From an uncultured Austwickia sp. (GTDB lineage: Bacteria > Actinomycetota > Actinomycetes > Actinomycetales > Dermatophilaceae): a stretch of 16,046 nt of DNA. A program made the position numbers and the translations under genes. Location: the NCBI GenBank assembly GCA_934678955.1, contig CAKUSI010000052.1:1-16046 (forward strand), written 5' to 3'. The first letter of the stretch is position 1. Every line of letters begins with the position of its first letter. This document shows, piece by piece, positions 1 through 6,751 of this stretch. The notes beneath the pieces are model-generated. The model saw only the letters and a program-made list of their open reading frames with translations. It made no database searches and had not been told where the DNA came from.

Positions 1-1176
1 GAAGCACAGTAGGCCGATGCTCTGCATGAGCGCGACCGGAACGAGCTGCCAGGCGCGCGGCGCCCCGAGCAGGTAGAGAATCCCCTCACCGATGCTGCCG
101 ACGAGGGTCGGCGGAGAGAGCAGCGAGCGGATCGAGGCGGGCACCGCCAGGTTCGGGACCCACCCCCAGCCGAGGCCGGTCGCCATCGTCATCACCTGGA
201 AGGCCGCCAGCCAGATCGCGCTCCCCCTGACCAGCCCCCACAGGTAGGCCCGAGGGGGCACCTCGCCGCGGCGATGCCGCACGGCGAGCGCCACGACCCC
301 GATGATCGCCATCACGGCCGTCTGTTTGAAGCCCGCGGCCAGGGCCAGCGTGACGCAGCCGAGCGCGAGGTGCCCGTAGGTCGCGAGCAGCAACGAGGCG
401 ACGGTCAGCGCGATCATCATCGCGTCGTTATGGGAGCCGCCGACGATGTGCATGATCACGAGCGGGTTCAGCACCCCCAGCCAGACCGCCTGCTGGCGGC
501 TCACGCCGACGCGTTCGGCGAGGCGCGGCAGCGCATACGCGATGACCGCCATCGACAACAGCGCCGGAAGCCGCATCGCCACCGCCGCGAGATAGGCGTT
601 GTCGCCGGTCAACCACACGATGAAGTGCTGCACCTGGAGGGCGGCCGGCCCGTAGGGGGCGGCCGTGTAGAGCCAGAGTGGGTCCACCTGGTTCGCGTAC
701 GCGCCGGGCACGGCGATGGGTCCGGTCTGGTAGGGGTCCATCCCGCGGGAGACCACGAGCCCCTGGGCCGCGTAGCTGTACGCATCACGGCTGAACAGCG
801 GCGGGCACCACAGGACCGGGATCGCCCAGAGCGCCCAGGTGGCGGCGGGCGCCGTGCGGGCGCCGGCGACCGGACGCAGCCGCAGCCACGTGTCGAGCAG
901 CAGGATGATCCCGACGGACAGGACGACCGTGGCGGCGAACCGCCCCACGCCGTCCTGCAGCCAGCCGAGGCGCAGGGTGTCGACGATGGGGGCGCCGGGT
1001 GGCAGGAAGGCCGGCGTCATCGACCCCGCCGCGATGAGGAGCATCGCCAGCATCCCGCGTCGGACGAGGGAGTTGCGGACGGCGTCGACCAGCTCGGTCC
1101 AGACGCGGCCGATCGCGGAGTTTGATGTCGGGGCGCCGTGCCCGTTGGTTCGGGACACGAGCAGCGTCCCTCTCAC
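1..1176 (-). CDS. MptA/MptB-like polyprenol-phosphomannose-dependent alpha-1,6-mannosyltransferase, C-terminus cut by window edge
   Basis: This is a multi-pass membrane glycosyltransferase whose reading frame stays open to the left edge, so only about 392 N-terminal residues are visible. The family transfers mannose from polyprenyl-phosphate-mannose to growing lipomannan-type glycans on the outer face of the membrane. The sequence shows several hydrophobic segments, a segment reading GMDPYQTGP, then PYGPAALQV, and later VGGSHNDA; the DPY, PYGP and G-x-HND motifs are typical of actinobacterial MptA/MptB proteins. The GTG start at 1176 is chosen because AGGGAG lies 6 nt upstream. It begins about 50 nt after the stop of the Z-isoprenyl diphosphate synthase on the same strand. 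That pairing is sensible because the polyprenyl carrier is the sugar donor lipid. I can assign the family but not MptA versus MptB, so no symbol is given. Confidence 0.85.
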   Translation of the reverse strand, partial: MRGTLLVSRTNGHGAPTSNSAIGRVWTELVDAVRNSLVRRGMLAMLLIAAGSMTPAFLPPGAPIVDTLRLGWLQDGVGRFAATVVLSVGIILLLDTWLRLRPVAGARTAPAATWALWAIPVLWCPPLFSRDAYSYAAQGLVVSRGMDPYQTGPIAVPGAYANQVDPLWLYTAAPYGPAALQVQHFIVWLTGDNAYLAAVAMRLPALLSMAVIAYALPRLAERVGVSRQQAVWLGVLNPLVIMHIVGGSHNDAMMIALTVASLLLATYGHLALGCVTLALAAGFKQTAVMAIIGVVALAVRHRRGEVPPRAYLWGLVRGSAIWLAAFQVMTMATGLGWGWVPNLAVPASIRSLLSPPTLVGSIGEGILYLLGAPRAWQLVPVALMQSIGLLCF

Positions 1177-1226
1177 ATCCGGCTCCCTACGCTCCGTCGA
1201 CCCACGACCCCACCTGCCCCGCCCGG

Positions 1227-1988
1227 CTACGCACCGTAGCGACGCTCCCGATCCGCGAAGGACCGCAATGCCCGCAGGTAGTCGACCCGCCGGAAGTCCG
1301 GCCAGTACGCCTCGCAGAAGTAGAACTCGCTGTGCGTGCTCTGCCAGAGCAGGAAGCCCCCGATCCGCTGCTCGCCGGACGTGCGAATGACCAGGTCAGG
1401 GTCGGGTTGGCCCTTAGTGTACAGGTGGATGGTGATGTCCTCGACGGTGAGGGTCTCGGCCACGTCGCCCAGACTTCGCCCCGCGGCCGCGGCTTCCCGC
1501 AGCAGCGAGCGGACCGCGTCGGTGATCTCGCGGCGCCCCCCGTACGCGACCGCGACGTTGACGACCAGCCCCTCCACGTCGGCCGTGGTCGCCGCGCACG
1601 CGTCGAGCCGCTCGGCGGTCTGGGGCGGAAGCACGCCCCGCGCTCCGACCACGTTGACCCGCCAGCGCCCGGCGGCAGCCAGGTCCGCGACAACGTTTTC
1701 GATGATCTTCAGCAGCGGCCGCAGCTCCTCCTCCGGCCGTGCGAGGTTGTCGGTGGACAGCAGCCACAGCGTGACGATCTCGACGCCGACCTCTTCGCTC
1801 CAGCGGAGGAACGGGACGATGTTGTCGGCGCCGGCCTGGTGACCGTGGGCGGTGTCGGCGCCCTTCTCGCGGGCCCATCGCCGGTTGCCGTCGAGCATCA
1901 CACCGACGTGTCTCGGCATCCGCTCCGGTCGCAGTCCCGCAGCGAGCTGACGCTCGTACGCCCCGTACAGCAGGTTCCTCAGGCCCAC
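1227..1988 (-). CDS. uppS: Short-chain Z-isoprenyl diphosphate synthase (Rv1086/UppS family)
   Basis: This cis-prenyltransferase of about 253 residues condenses isopentenyl diphosphate with an allylic diphosphate in Z configuration, feeding polyprenyl-phosphate carriers for cell wall and lipoglycan synthesis. The diagnostic motif HVGVMLDGNRRW lies near residues 27-38, with the catalytic Asp at about 33. SGEQRIGGFLLWQ and the C-terminal FYFCEAYWPDF are also present. The N-terminus LRNLLYGAYERQL matches the Rv1086-type (Z-farnesyl diphosphate synthase-like) subgroup. The frame stays open to 2132, but the GTG at 1988 is preferred because GGGAGGG lies just upstream and this gives a family-typical length. 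One oddity is the IPP-diphosphate-binding segment, which has Gly where E. coli UppS has Ser202 (RIGG instead of RISN or RLSG). Chain length of the product cannot be read from sequence, so the uppS symbol is used in the family sense. Confidence 0.92.
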   Translation of the reverse strand: MGLRNLLYGAYERQLAAGLRPERMPRHVGVMLDGNRRWAREKGADTAHGHQAGADNIVPFLRWSEEVGVEIVTLWLLSTDNLARPEEELRPLLKIIENVVADLAAAGRWRVNVVGARGVLPPQTAERLDACAATTADVEGLVVNVAVAYGGRREITDAVRSLLREAAAAGRSLGDVAETLTVEDITIHLYTKGQPDPDLVIRTSGEQRIGGFLLWQSTHSEFYFCEAYWPDFRRVDYLRALRSFADRERRYGA

Positions 1989-2128
1989 GCGCCCTCCCGC
2001 TCGACCGTGCCGCCGCCCCAGGTCGGGCCGTCCCGGCCCGTGGCAGACCCACGCTACCCGTCGGCGGGCCGCGGAGAGCGGCAGCCGCGAGATGTAGCAA
2101 GCACGTTGGGCCGCAGCGCAAGCCGGGG

Positions 2129-2461
2129 TCAACCGCGAGGCAGCGCAGACCCGTTCTGATGCTCGGCGCGGCGCTCCTGCACCTCGCCTGCGTCGTCTTC
2201 CCCCGCGCCGATCTCAACGCCGCGGTCCCCGCGCTCCCGCGCGCCCGGGACGTCGCCGGGCCGCGGCGGGCGGGAGACCACGTCCTGGTCGGCCTCTGCG
2301 GACTGGCGCTCGGCGTCGAGCTCCTCGCGGTATTTCACGTTGCGCAGCCGAGAGTTCATGTTGCGCATCAGCAGCCACAGCGCGCAGGCCAGCAGGAAGA
2401 ACGCGAGGAACCCCCCGATCCCGCCCGAGACGGCCTGGTTGCTGGAGTTCAGGGCGTGCAT
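2129..2461 (-). CDS. Small single-pass membrane protein encoded with mca (Rv1083-like)
   Basis: This 110-residue protein has one hydrophobic helix at about residues 14-32 (GGFLAFFLLACALWLLMRN). A basic stretch NMNSRLRNVKYR follows, then a charged, probably disordered cytoplasmic tail rich in Glu, Asp, Arg and Pro. The start ATG at 2461 lies inside the last codons of mca (13-nt overlap) and has a near-perfect ribosome binding site, GAAGGAGG, 4 nt upstream, which indicates translational coupling. In M. tuberculosis the gene after mca, Rv1083, likewise encodes a small membrane protein. Its function is not known. A role near the membrane linked to mycothiol detoxification is only suggested by the fixed neighbourhood. 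Much of the same frame upstream of 2461 is open but is a shadow of mca. Confidence 0.85.
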   Translation of the reverse strand: MHALNSSNQAVSGGIGGFLAFFLLACALWLLMRNMNSRLRNVKYREELDAERQSAEADQDVVSRPPRPGDVPGARERGDRGVEIGAGEDDAGEVQERRAEHQNGSALPRG

Positions 2462-3438
2462 GGGGCCTCCTTCACCACGTCGTACGCGGGCCGAGCGCGT
2501 TTCGAAGCCAGCCGGCGGGCCAGCTCGTCGGCCTGCGCCGGCTCGCCGAGCCCCGCGAAGAGATCGTCCTCGCCGTCCGCGATCGGCACGTAGCTGATCG
2601 CGGCCTCGAAGTCCTCCACCGGCCATACCTCGCGCTCCACCTCCGGGGGCACCGCGAACCACCAGCCGTCGGGATCCACCTGCGTCGCGTGGGCCCGCAG
2701 GGCCTCGTCGCGCTGCCCGAAGTAGTCGGCGCACGGCACCTGAGTCGTCATCGTCCGCTCGGGAAAGAGCGCGCGCCGCTCCAGCCACGGCTCGAACGGG
2801 GACTCGATCCCCCGCTCCACCAGCGCCTCGTGGAAGGCCATCAGGCGGCCGTGGCCGATCGTCTGGTTGTAGTAGAGCTTCAGCGGCTGCCACGCCGGGC
2901 CCGCGTGCGGGAAGCGTGTAGCGTCGCCCGCGGCCCGGAATGCCTCGATGCTGACCTGGTGGGTCATCACGTGGTCGGGGTGCGGGTACCCGCCGAGTTC
3001 GTCGTACGTGGTCACCACGTGCGGCCGGAACGCGCGGATCACCCGGACCAGCGCCTCTGTGGTGACCTCCAGCGGCTCGAGGGCGAAGCAGCCGTGCGGC
3101 AGGGGCGGCAGAGGGTCGCCCTCGGGCAGGCCGGAGTCGACGAACCCGAGCCACGTGTGCTCGACGCCGAGCGCCGCGGCGGCCCGCGCCATCTCGTGCC
3201 GGCGGTATTCGGGCAGGTCGCGCAGCAGATCCACGTCCTCCTTGAGCCGCGGGTTCAGGATGTCGCCCCGCTCGCCCCCCGTGGCGGACACGACCATGAC
3301 CCGCGCCCCTTCGGCGACGTAGCGCGCCGAAGTGGCCGCCCCCTTGCTCGACTCGTCGTCGGGGTGGGCGTGCACCGCGAGCAGACGCCACTGGGTGAGG
3401 GCGGCCTCCGGGGTCTCCGAACCGCCGGCCGCCCTCAT
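2449..3438 (-). CDS. mca: Mycothiol S-conjugate amidase
   Basis: This 329-residue zinc amidase of the MshB/Mca (LmbE-like, PIG-L) family cleaves mycothiol S-conjugates of toxins and drugs. The products are a mercapturic acid derivative, which is exported, and GlcN-inositol, which is recycled into mycothiol. The zinc motif AVHAHPDDESSKG lies at residues 21-33 (His25 and Asp28 as probable ligands). It is followed by TGGERGDILNP at 53-63, HTWLGFVDSGLPEGD, and the second metal motif YPHPDHVMTH at 151-160. LYYNQTIGHGRLMAFHEAL further supports Mca over MshB. The ATG at 3438 is chosen because it has AGGA 8 nt upstream and lies close to the usual N-terminus. The frame is open to 3681, and a longer start would add residues with no family resemblance. 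It is followed by the overlapping small membrane gene and is divergent from DUF4307. Confidence 0.95.
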   Translation of the reverse strand: MRAAGGSETPEAALTQWRLLAVHAHPDDESSKGAATSARYVAEGARVMVVSATGGERGDILNPRLKEDVDLLRDLPEYRRHEMARAAAALGVEHTWLGFVDSGLPEGDPLPPLPHGCFALEPLEVTTEALVRVIRAFRPHVVTTYDELGGYPHPDHVMTHQVSIEAFRAAGDATRFPHAGPAWQPLKLYYNQTIGHGRLMAFHEALVERGIESPFEPWLERRALFPERTMTTQVPCADYFGQRDEALRAHATQVDPDGWWFAVPPEVEREVWPVEDFEAAISYVPIADGEDDLFAGLGEPAQADELARRLASKRARPAYDVVKEAPCTP

Positions 3439-3853
3439 CGGGACGTCCTGCGGCGACGCGACGCGCAGCGACGCCTCGGCCGGATCACTGGTTGCCTGAT
3501 GTGCCACACAGGACCTCTCGTCGAATGTGCCATGCGTGGTGACGTGCCACGCGATGGTGATGCCCCTTTGGGTTGCCCCCTCAGCCTCGCACGCCCGCGG
3601 CGGGAGGCTGCGGGCCGGGCAGCCGCACGACTGCCCAGGGCGAGCATAATCCCGCAGCGACCGGTCAGCGCGCTCAAGCAACCGGTCGGCGTGTGGCCCG
3701 ACCGGTCACCCCGGCCCGGCGGTCAGAAAAGGAAACACCGTCAACTCTCCCATCGGACGCGCGCCGCCTTCCGTGAGGTCTCGGAGGATGCCTCGGAGCC
3801 CGCGCGACGTGCGCTGCGGCGGAGGGGATCCGGGCGCGCACTAGGGTGGCGGG
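3439..3853. other. 415-bp divergent intergenic region between mca and DUF4307
   Basis: No convincing gene is seen here; the frames open across it have no recognisable motif and no good ribosome binding site. Regulatory-looking structure is present. Three GACCGGTC-like palindromes lie at 3659-3707 (separate entry). A CATAAT hexamer lies on the plus strand at about 3645-3650. An imperfect inverted repeat CCATGCGTGG / CCACGCGATGG lies at 3530-3557. On the minus strand TGGCACAT occurs twice about 26 nt apart between 3500 and 3535. The promoters of mca (leftward) and DUF4307 (rightward) must lie here, but I cannot fix them with confidence. Confidence 0.6.
3659..3707. promoter_or_regulatory. Three phased GACCGGTC-type palindromes (candidate operator)
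   Basis: GACCGGTC occurs at 3659-3666, AACCGGTC at 3680-3687, and GACCGGTC again at 3700-3707. The first and third are perfect 8-bp palindromes and the middle one keeps the ACCGGT core. Spacing is 21 and then 20 bp, about two helical turns, so all three would face the same side of the DNA. They lie just downstream of a CATAAT hexamer on the plus strand. This is consistent with a cooperative repressor or activator site controlling DUF4307, mca or both. No regulator is identified. Confidence 0.45.
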
Positions 3854-4228
3854 GTGGACCTCCCCCGACCAGCCCCCGGCCGCGCCCCGATGTGGATCCT
3901 CGCGACTCTCGGCATCGTGGTGCTCACGGTGGGGGCGATCTGGTGGGGTCTCGCGGCGACCGTGGGCAAGCCGAACTGGATGGACGTGGCCTGGAACGTC
4001 ACGGACGACCGGACGATCGAGGTGAGATACCAGGTCAGCAAGCCGCCCGACATGACCGTGCGATGCACGATCGAGGCCCAGGGGGAGGACCACGCGCTGG
4101 TCGGCACCGCTGACGTCGTGATCGGCCCGCAGGGCACGCGAGAGACGCTGCACAGCACCACCCTGCGCACCACGCTGCCCGCGGTCCGCGGAGGGATCCG
4201 AACCTGTCGGGAGATCCCCGCCGAATGA
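3854..4228 (+). CDS. DUF4307 membrane-anchored protein (Rv1081c-like)
   Basis: This 124-residue protein of unknown function has a short Pro/Arg-rich N-terminus and one transmembrane helix at about residues 13-35 (MWILATLGIVVLTVGAIWWG). A C-terminal beta-rich domain follows, with the pattern VAWNVTDDRTIEVRYQV, then VRCTIEAQGEDHALVG and a final Cys-containing tail. This layout fits DUF4307, which sits between greA and mca in many actinobacteria (Rv1081c in M. tuberculosis). The C-terminal domain is probably outside the cytoplasmic membrane. Start: GTG at 3854 is used, with GGTGGCGG just upstream as a weak site; the in-frame ATG at codon 13 would place the helix at the extreme N-terminus and cannot be excluded. 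Confidence 0.82.
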   Translation: MDLPRPAPGRAPMWILATLGIVVLTVGAIWWGLAATVGKPNWMDVAWNVTDDRTIEVRYQVSKPPDMTVRCTIEAQGEDHALVGTADVVIGPQGTRETLHSTTLRTTLPAVRGGIRTCREIPAE

Positions 4229-4260
4229 GGGTGCCTCACCGGCCTCTCATCGCCTTCGCC

Positions 4261-4289
4261 GTGACCCGCGGGTGAAATCGCCGTATAGT
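4261..4289 (+). promoter_or_regulatory. Sigma70-type promoter of greA
   Basis: A -35 box GTGACC (4261-4266; 4 of 6 to TTGACA) and a -10 box TATAGT (4284-4289; 5 of 6 to TATAAT) are separated by exactly 17 bp. This is the clearest housekeeping promoter in the window and stands out in such GC-rich DNA. Transcription should start around 4295-4298, giving a greA leader of about 190 nt. Confidence 0.75.
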
Positions 4290-4292
4290 TGG

Positions 4293-4486
4293 ATGCTTAC
4301 CAGAGGCCCGGTCTCGTACCGGGCCTTCGAATGTCGGGCCTGACGCGGGCGTTCCCCGCGGTGCGGGCCCGCCTCTGTCGTGCCCCCGGACGGCCGCGCG
4401 CTCGCTGCCCGCCCCGCCGGGGCACGACAGTCGCCACACACCCGCGCCGAGGTCCGGCGCGGATTCACGCATCAAGGAGCGACACC
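4293..4486 (+). promoter_or_regulatory. Structured 5' leader of greA with three hairpins
   Basis: Between the promoter and the greA start lie three strong stems. The first is GGCCCGGT / ACCGGGCC at 4305-4325, 8 bp with a 5-nt loop. The second is GCGGGC / GCCCGC at 4345-4372. The third is an 11-bp perfect stem TGTCGTGCCCC (4376-4386) pairing with GGGGCACGACA (4419-4429). No U-run follows any of them, so they are not textbook terminators. A 16-codon open frame (ATG 4293 to TGA 4343) spans the first hairpin and starts almost at the predicted transcript end. Whether it is translated is unknown. Confidence 0.45.
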
Positions 4487-4978
4487 GTGTCCGACACCAC
4501 GACGCCGTCGGCGAGCTTTCTCACCCAGGAGGCGTACGACCGGCTCTCGGGCGAGCTCGATCACCTTCGCGGGCCGGGACGCGTCGAGATCTCGCGGCGG
4601 ATCGAGGCGGCCCGGGAGGAAGGTGACCTGCGCGAGAACGGCGGGTACCACGCGGCCAAGGAGGAGCAGGGCAAGATGGAGGCCCGCATCCGCCAGCTGA
4701 CGCAGCTCTTGGAGCACGCGATCGTCGGCGAGACGCCGCCCGACGACGGCGTCGTCGAGCCCGGCATGGTCGTGACCATCGACATGTTCGGCGACGAGAT
4801 CCGGTTCTTGCTGGGCAGCCGCGAGATCGCCGGCGAGGACCTGGAGGTCTACTCCGAGAAGTCCCCCATCGGCGAGGCCATCATGGGCAAGAAGGTCGGC
4901 GACGAGGCCACCTACCAGGCCCCGAACGGCAAGGACATCACCGTCAAGATCCTCAAGGCCACCCCGCACCGCGGCTGA
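4487..4978 (+). CDS. greA: Transcription elongation factor GreA
   Basis: GreA binds RNA polymerase in its secondary channel and stimulates cleavage of backtracked RNA so that elongation can restart. The protein has 163 residues, the normal length. The N-terminal coiled coil carries the tip motif EGDLRENGGYHAAKEEQ (residues about 45-61), with the acidic residues Asp47 and Glu50 that coordinate the catalytic magnesium. The C-terminal FKBP-like domain includes YSEKSPIGEAIMGKKVGDEATYQAPNGK. The GTG at 4487 is chosen because AAGGAG lies 7 nt upstream and the upstream open frame from 4289 is the non-coding leader. It is monocistronic as far as visible, with its own promoter and a strong terminator at 5032-5064. 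Confidence 0.97.
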   Translation: MSDTTTPSASFLTQEAYDRLSGELDHLRGPGRVEISRRIEAAREEGDLRENGGYHAAKEEQGKMEARIRQLTQLLEHAIVGETPPDDGVVEPGMVVTIDMFGDEIRFLLGSREIAGEDLEVYSEKSPIGEAIMGKKVGDEATYQAPNGKDITVKILKATPHRG

Positions 4979-5031
4979 GCCCGCCGGTCCCTCGCGACCT
5001 GCGCAGGCGCACGAAATGCGCGCGCCACACG

Positions 5032-5064
5032 AAGCGGCGCCCCCGAGCGATGGGGGCGCCGCTT
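5032..5064. terminator. Strong bidirectional terminator hairpin between greA and the YczE-like gene
   Basis: A perfect 13-bp stem AAGCGGCGCCCCC (5032-5044) and GGGGGCGCCGCTT (5052-5064) encloses the 7-nt loop GAGCGAT. It lies 54 nt past the greA stop and between two convergent genes. No long U-tract follows, as is common in actinobacteria; the stem begins AAG and ends CTT, so it reads similarly on both strands. Confidence 0.8.
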
Positions 5065-5148
5065 GGAGTCTGTGTGCGCTACCGCGGGTCGCGGACCCGC
5101 ACGTATGGAGTCTGTATGCGCTACCGCGGGTCGCGAACCCGCACGTAG
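5065..5148. repeat. 42-bp tandem repeat, two copies, containing an inverted repeat
   Basis: Copy A (5065-5106) and copy B (5107-5148) each start GGAGTCTGT and run to CACGTA, differing at about three positions. Each contains a perfect 6-bp inverted repeat, GCGGGT and ACCCGC around 5 nt. Copy B encodes the last residues of the YczE-like protein, YVRVRDPR, and its stop; copy A repeats the same codons and stop downstream. Confidence 0.9.
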
Positions 5149-5792
5149 GGAAGCACGGCGTGAATGATCGGCCCGATCGCGAGGGCGTACAGGACGGTCC
5201 CGACGCCGAGGTTCCCGCCGAGCGCGAAGCCGATGGCGACGACGCTCACCTCGATCGAGGTCCTGATGAGCCGCACCGAGCGGCCGGTGATCCGCACCAG
5301 CGCGGTCATCACCCCGTCGCGGGGGCCGGGGCCGAGCCGGGCGCCGATGTAGACCGCCGAGCCCACGCCGTTGACGACGACGCCCGCGACGAGCATGGCC
5401 AGCTGCGCGGGCACCGAGCCCGGTCGCGACACCAGGTGCAGCGTGAGGTCCAGGACGGGCCCGATGACGAGCGCGTTCAGGATGGTGCCGATGCCGGGCC
5501 GCTCCCGCAGCGGGATCCACAGCAGCAGCACGAGCACGCCGATGATGACCGACCAGGCGCCGACCGTGAGCCCGAAGTGCAGCACAAGTCCCTGGCTGAG
5601 GACGTCCCACGGCAGGACGCCCCAGCCCGCGGCCATCATCAGACCCTCCCCCACCCCGAAGAGGACCAGCCCGGCCATCAACTGGGACATCCGCGGGGCG
5701 GGCCGATGGCGCAGCGGAATATGCGCGAGCGCGGGACGGGTGGGCCCGGCCTCGGCGCCTTCCGGCGCGCCGGCGGCGGGGGGTGACGGCAC
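5121..5792 (-). CDS. YczE/YitT-like integral membrane protein
   Basis: This is a multi-pass membrane protein of about 223 residues belonging to the YczE family (COG2364-like), whose biochemical function is unsettled. Hydrophobic segments include [21 protein letters not shown], then [19 protein letters not shown], an [18 protein letters not shown] block, and a related C-terminal block [18 protein letters not shown]. The paired G-T-x-L-x-A-L-x-I-G-P motifs and the early [12 protein letters not shown] are family hallmarks. The start is uncertain. The GTG at 5792 keeps the basic [11 protein letters not shown] stretch that normally precedes helix 1; the ATG at 5690 would cut into it, and none has a clear Shine-Dalgarno. 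The last eight codons and stop fall in the 42-bp tandem repeat. It converges on greA and is divergent from msrA. Confidence 0.82.
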   Translation of the reverse strand: MPSPPAAGAPEGAEAGPTRPALAHIPLRHRPAPRMSQLMAGLVLFGVGEGLMMAAGWGVLPWDVLSQGLVLHFGLTVGAWSVIIGVLVLLLWIPLRERPGIGTILNALVIGPVLDLTLHLVSRPGSVPAQLAMLVAGVVVNGVGSAVYIGARLGPGPRDGVMTALVRITGRSVRLIRTSIEVSVVAIGFALGGNLGVGTVLYALAIGPIIHAVLPYVRVRDPR

Positions 5793-5819
5793 GGCGAGAA
5801 GGGTAGTCCCCCGGTGGCG

Positions 5820-5835
5820 CGCGCAGGCCTGCGCG
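5820..5835. promoter_or_regulatory. 16-bp perfect palindrome in the divergent yczE-like/msrA promoter region
   Basis: CGCGCAGGCCTGCGCG is identical to its reverse complement. It sits in the roughly 80-bp gap between the two divergent start codons, where a shared operator would be expected. GC-rich palindromes arise easily in such DNA, so this is only a candidate site. Confidence 0.3.
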
Positions 5836-5874
5836 ACCAGGCGCCGCCTCGCGGGGCGTGTGAGACTGCCCTTC

Positions 5875-6615
5875 ATGTGGGACGTATGGGGCAGGAGCGG
5901 GCTGGACGCGCGGAATCACATGGTCGAGCCGGGCCAGGCGCTGCCGGGGCGGGCGGAGGAGCTGCCCGGCATCCCGGCCCGCCACGAGGTCCTCGGCGCG
6001 CCGCTGCGCGGACCATGGCCGCTGCCCGGCGGCGGCAGCGCCGACGTGCTGTATGTGGCGATGGGCTGCTTCTGGGGCGCCGAGCGCATCATGTGGGAGC
6101 TGCCGGGGGTGGTGTCCACGGCGGCGGGCTACATGGGCGGGTACACCCCCAACCCCACATATGAGGAGGTGTGCAGCGGGCGGACCGGGCACGCGGAGGC
6201 GGTGCTGGTGGCCTACGACCCGGGGATGACCTCGGCCGGGCAGATCCTCAAGGCGTTCTGGGAAAACCACGACCCGACGCAGGGGATGCGCCAGGGCAAC
6301 GACATGGGGACGCAATACCGGTCGGCCATCTACTGGACGACCCCGGAGCAGGAGGAGGCCGTTCGGGCCACGTACGACTCCTTCGCGGGCGTGCTGCGCC
6401 GCGGCGGAGTGAGCGGGTCGATCACCACCGAGATGCGCCAGGCCGGGCAGGGGCTCGACCTCGCGGATCCCGGCTCGGGCACCGGCGTCGTGGACGGCCA
6501 GGCGGGCGGGTTCTTCTACGCGGAGGACTACCACCAGCAGTACCTGCACAAGAACCCGCGCGGCTATTGCAACCACGGGCCCAACGGGTTCACCTGCCAG
6601 GTTCCGGCCCTCTGA
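5875..6615 (+). CDS. msrA: Peptide methionine (S)-S-oxide reductase MsrA
   Basis: MsrA reduces the S epimer of methionine sulfoxide in oxidised proteins using thioredoxin or mycoredoxin as electron donor. The protein has 246 residues. The catalytic motif GCFWGAE places the nucleophile at Cys65. Family blocks [53 protein letters not shown] and [13 protein letters not shown] follow. The C-terminus [12 protein letters not shown] gives two candidate resolving cysteines (Cys232 and Cys241), as in actinobacterial MsrA. The N-terminal extension of about 55 residues, with QALPGRAE and IPARHEVLG, is usual in actinobacteria. The ATG at 5875 is selected because the start [22 protein letters not shown] resembles family N-termini; the ribosome binding site is weak. 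Length and motifs are intact. Confidence 0.95.
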   Translation: MWDVWGRSGLDARNHMVEPGQALPGRAEELPGIPARHEVLGAPLRGPWPLPGGGSADVLYVAMGCFWGAERIMWELPGVVSTAAGYMGGYTPNPTYEEVCSGRTGHAEAVLVAYDPGMTSAGQILKAFWENHDPTQGMRQGNDMGTQYRSAIYWTTPEQEEAVRATYDSFAGVLRRGGVSGSITTEMRQAGQGLDLADPGSGTGVVDGQAGGFFYAEDYHQQYLHKNPRGYCNHGPNGFTCQVPAL

Positions 6616-6629
6616 GGCCACGGGCCATC

Positions 6630-6665
6630 TGACGCCTCGCGAGGCCTCGGGCCTGACGCCTCGCG
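6630..6665 (+). repeat. 12-bp direct repeat downstream of msrA
   Basis: TGACGCCTCGCG occurs at 6630-6641 and 6654-6665, 24 bp apart, between msrA and the Rieske gene. The first copy runs into the palindrome CCTCGCGAGG. It may form msrA termination structure or be incidental. Confidence 0.5.
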
Positions 6666-6751
6666 CAGTCCTCGATGCGCGGGGCGGCCTGGCCCGTGTC
6701 GGTGCTGGTCTGTACGGTCGTGCGCAACGCATCGACCAGGAGGAAGACCCC

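Noticed and set aside
274..1125. Long plus-strand open frame rich in Arg, His, Asp and Gly
   Set aside because: It is antisense to the mannosyltransferase, whose minus-strand frame gives clear membrane helices and family motifs.
2689..4113. 474-codon plus-strand open frame
   Set aside because: It is antisense to mca, then crosses the intergenic region and DUF4307 out of frame; composition is shadow-like and it shows no motif.
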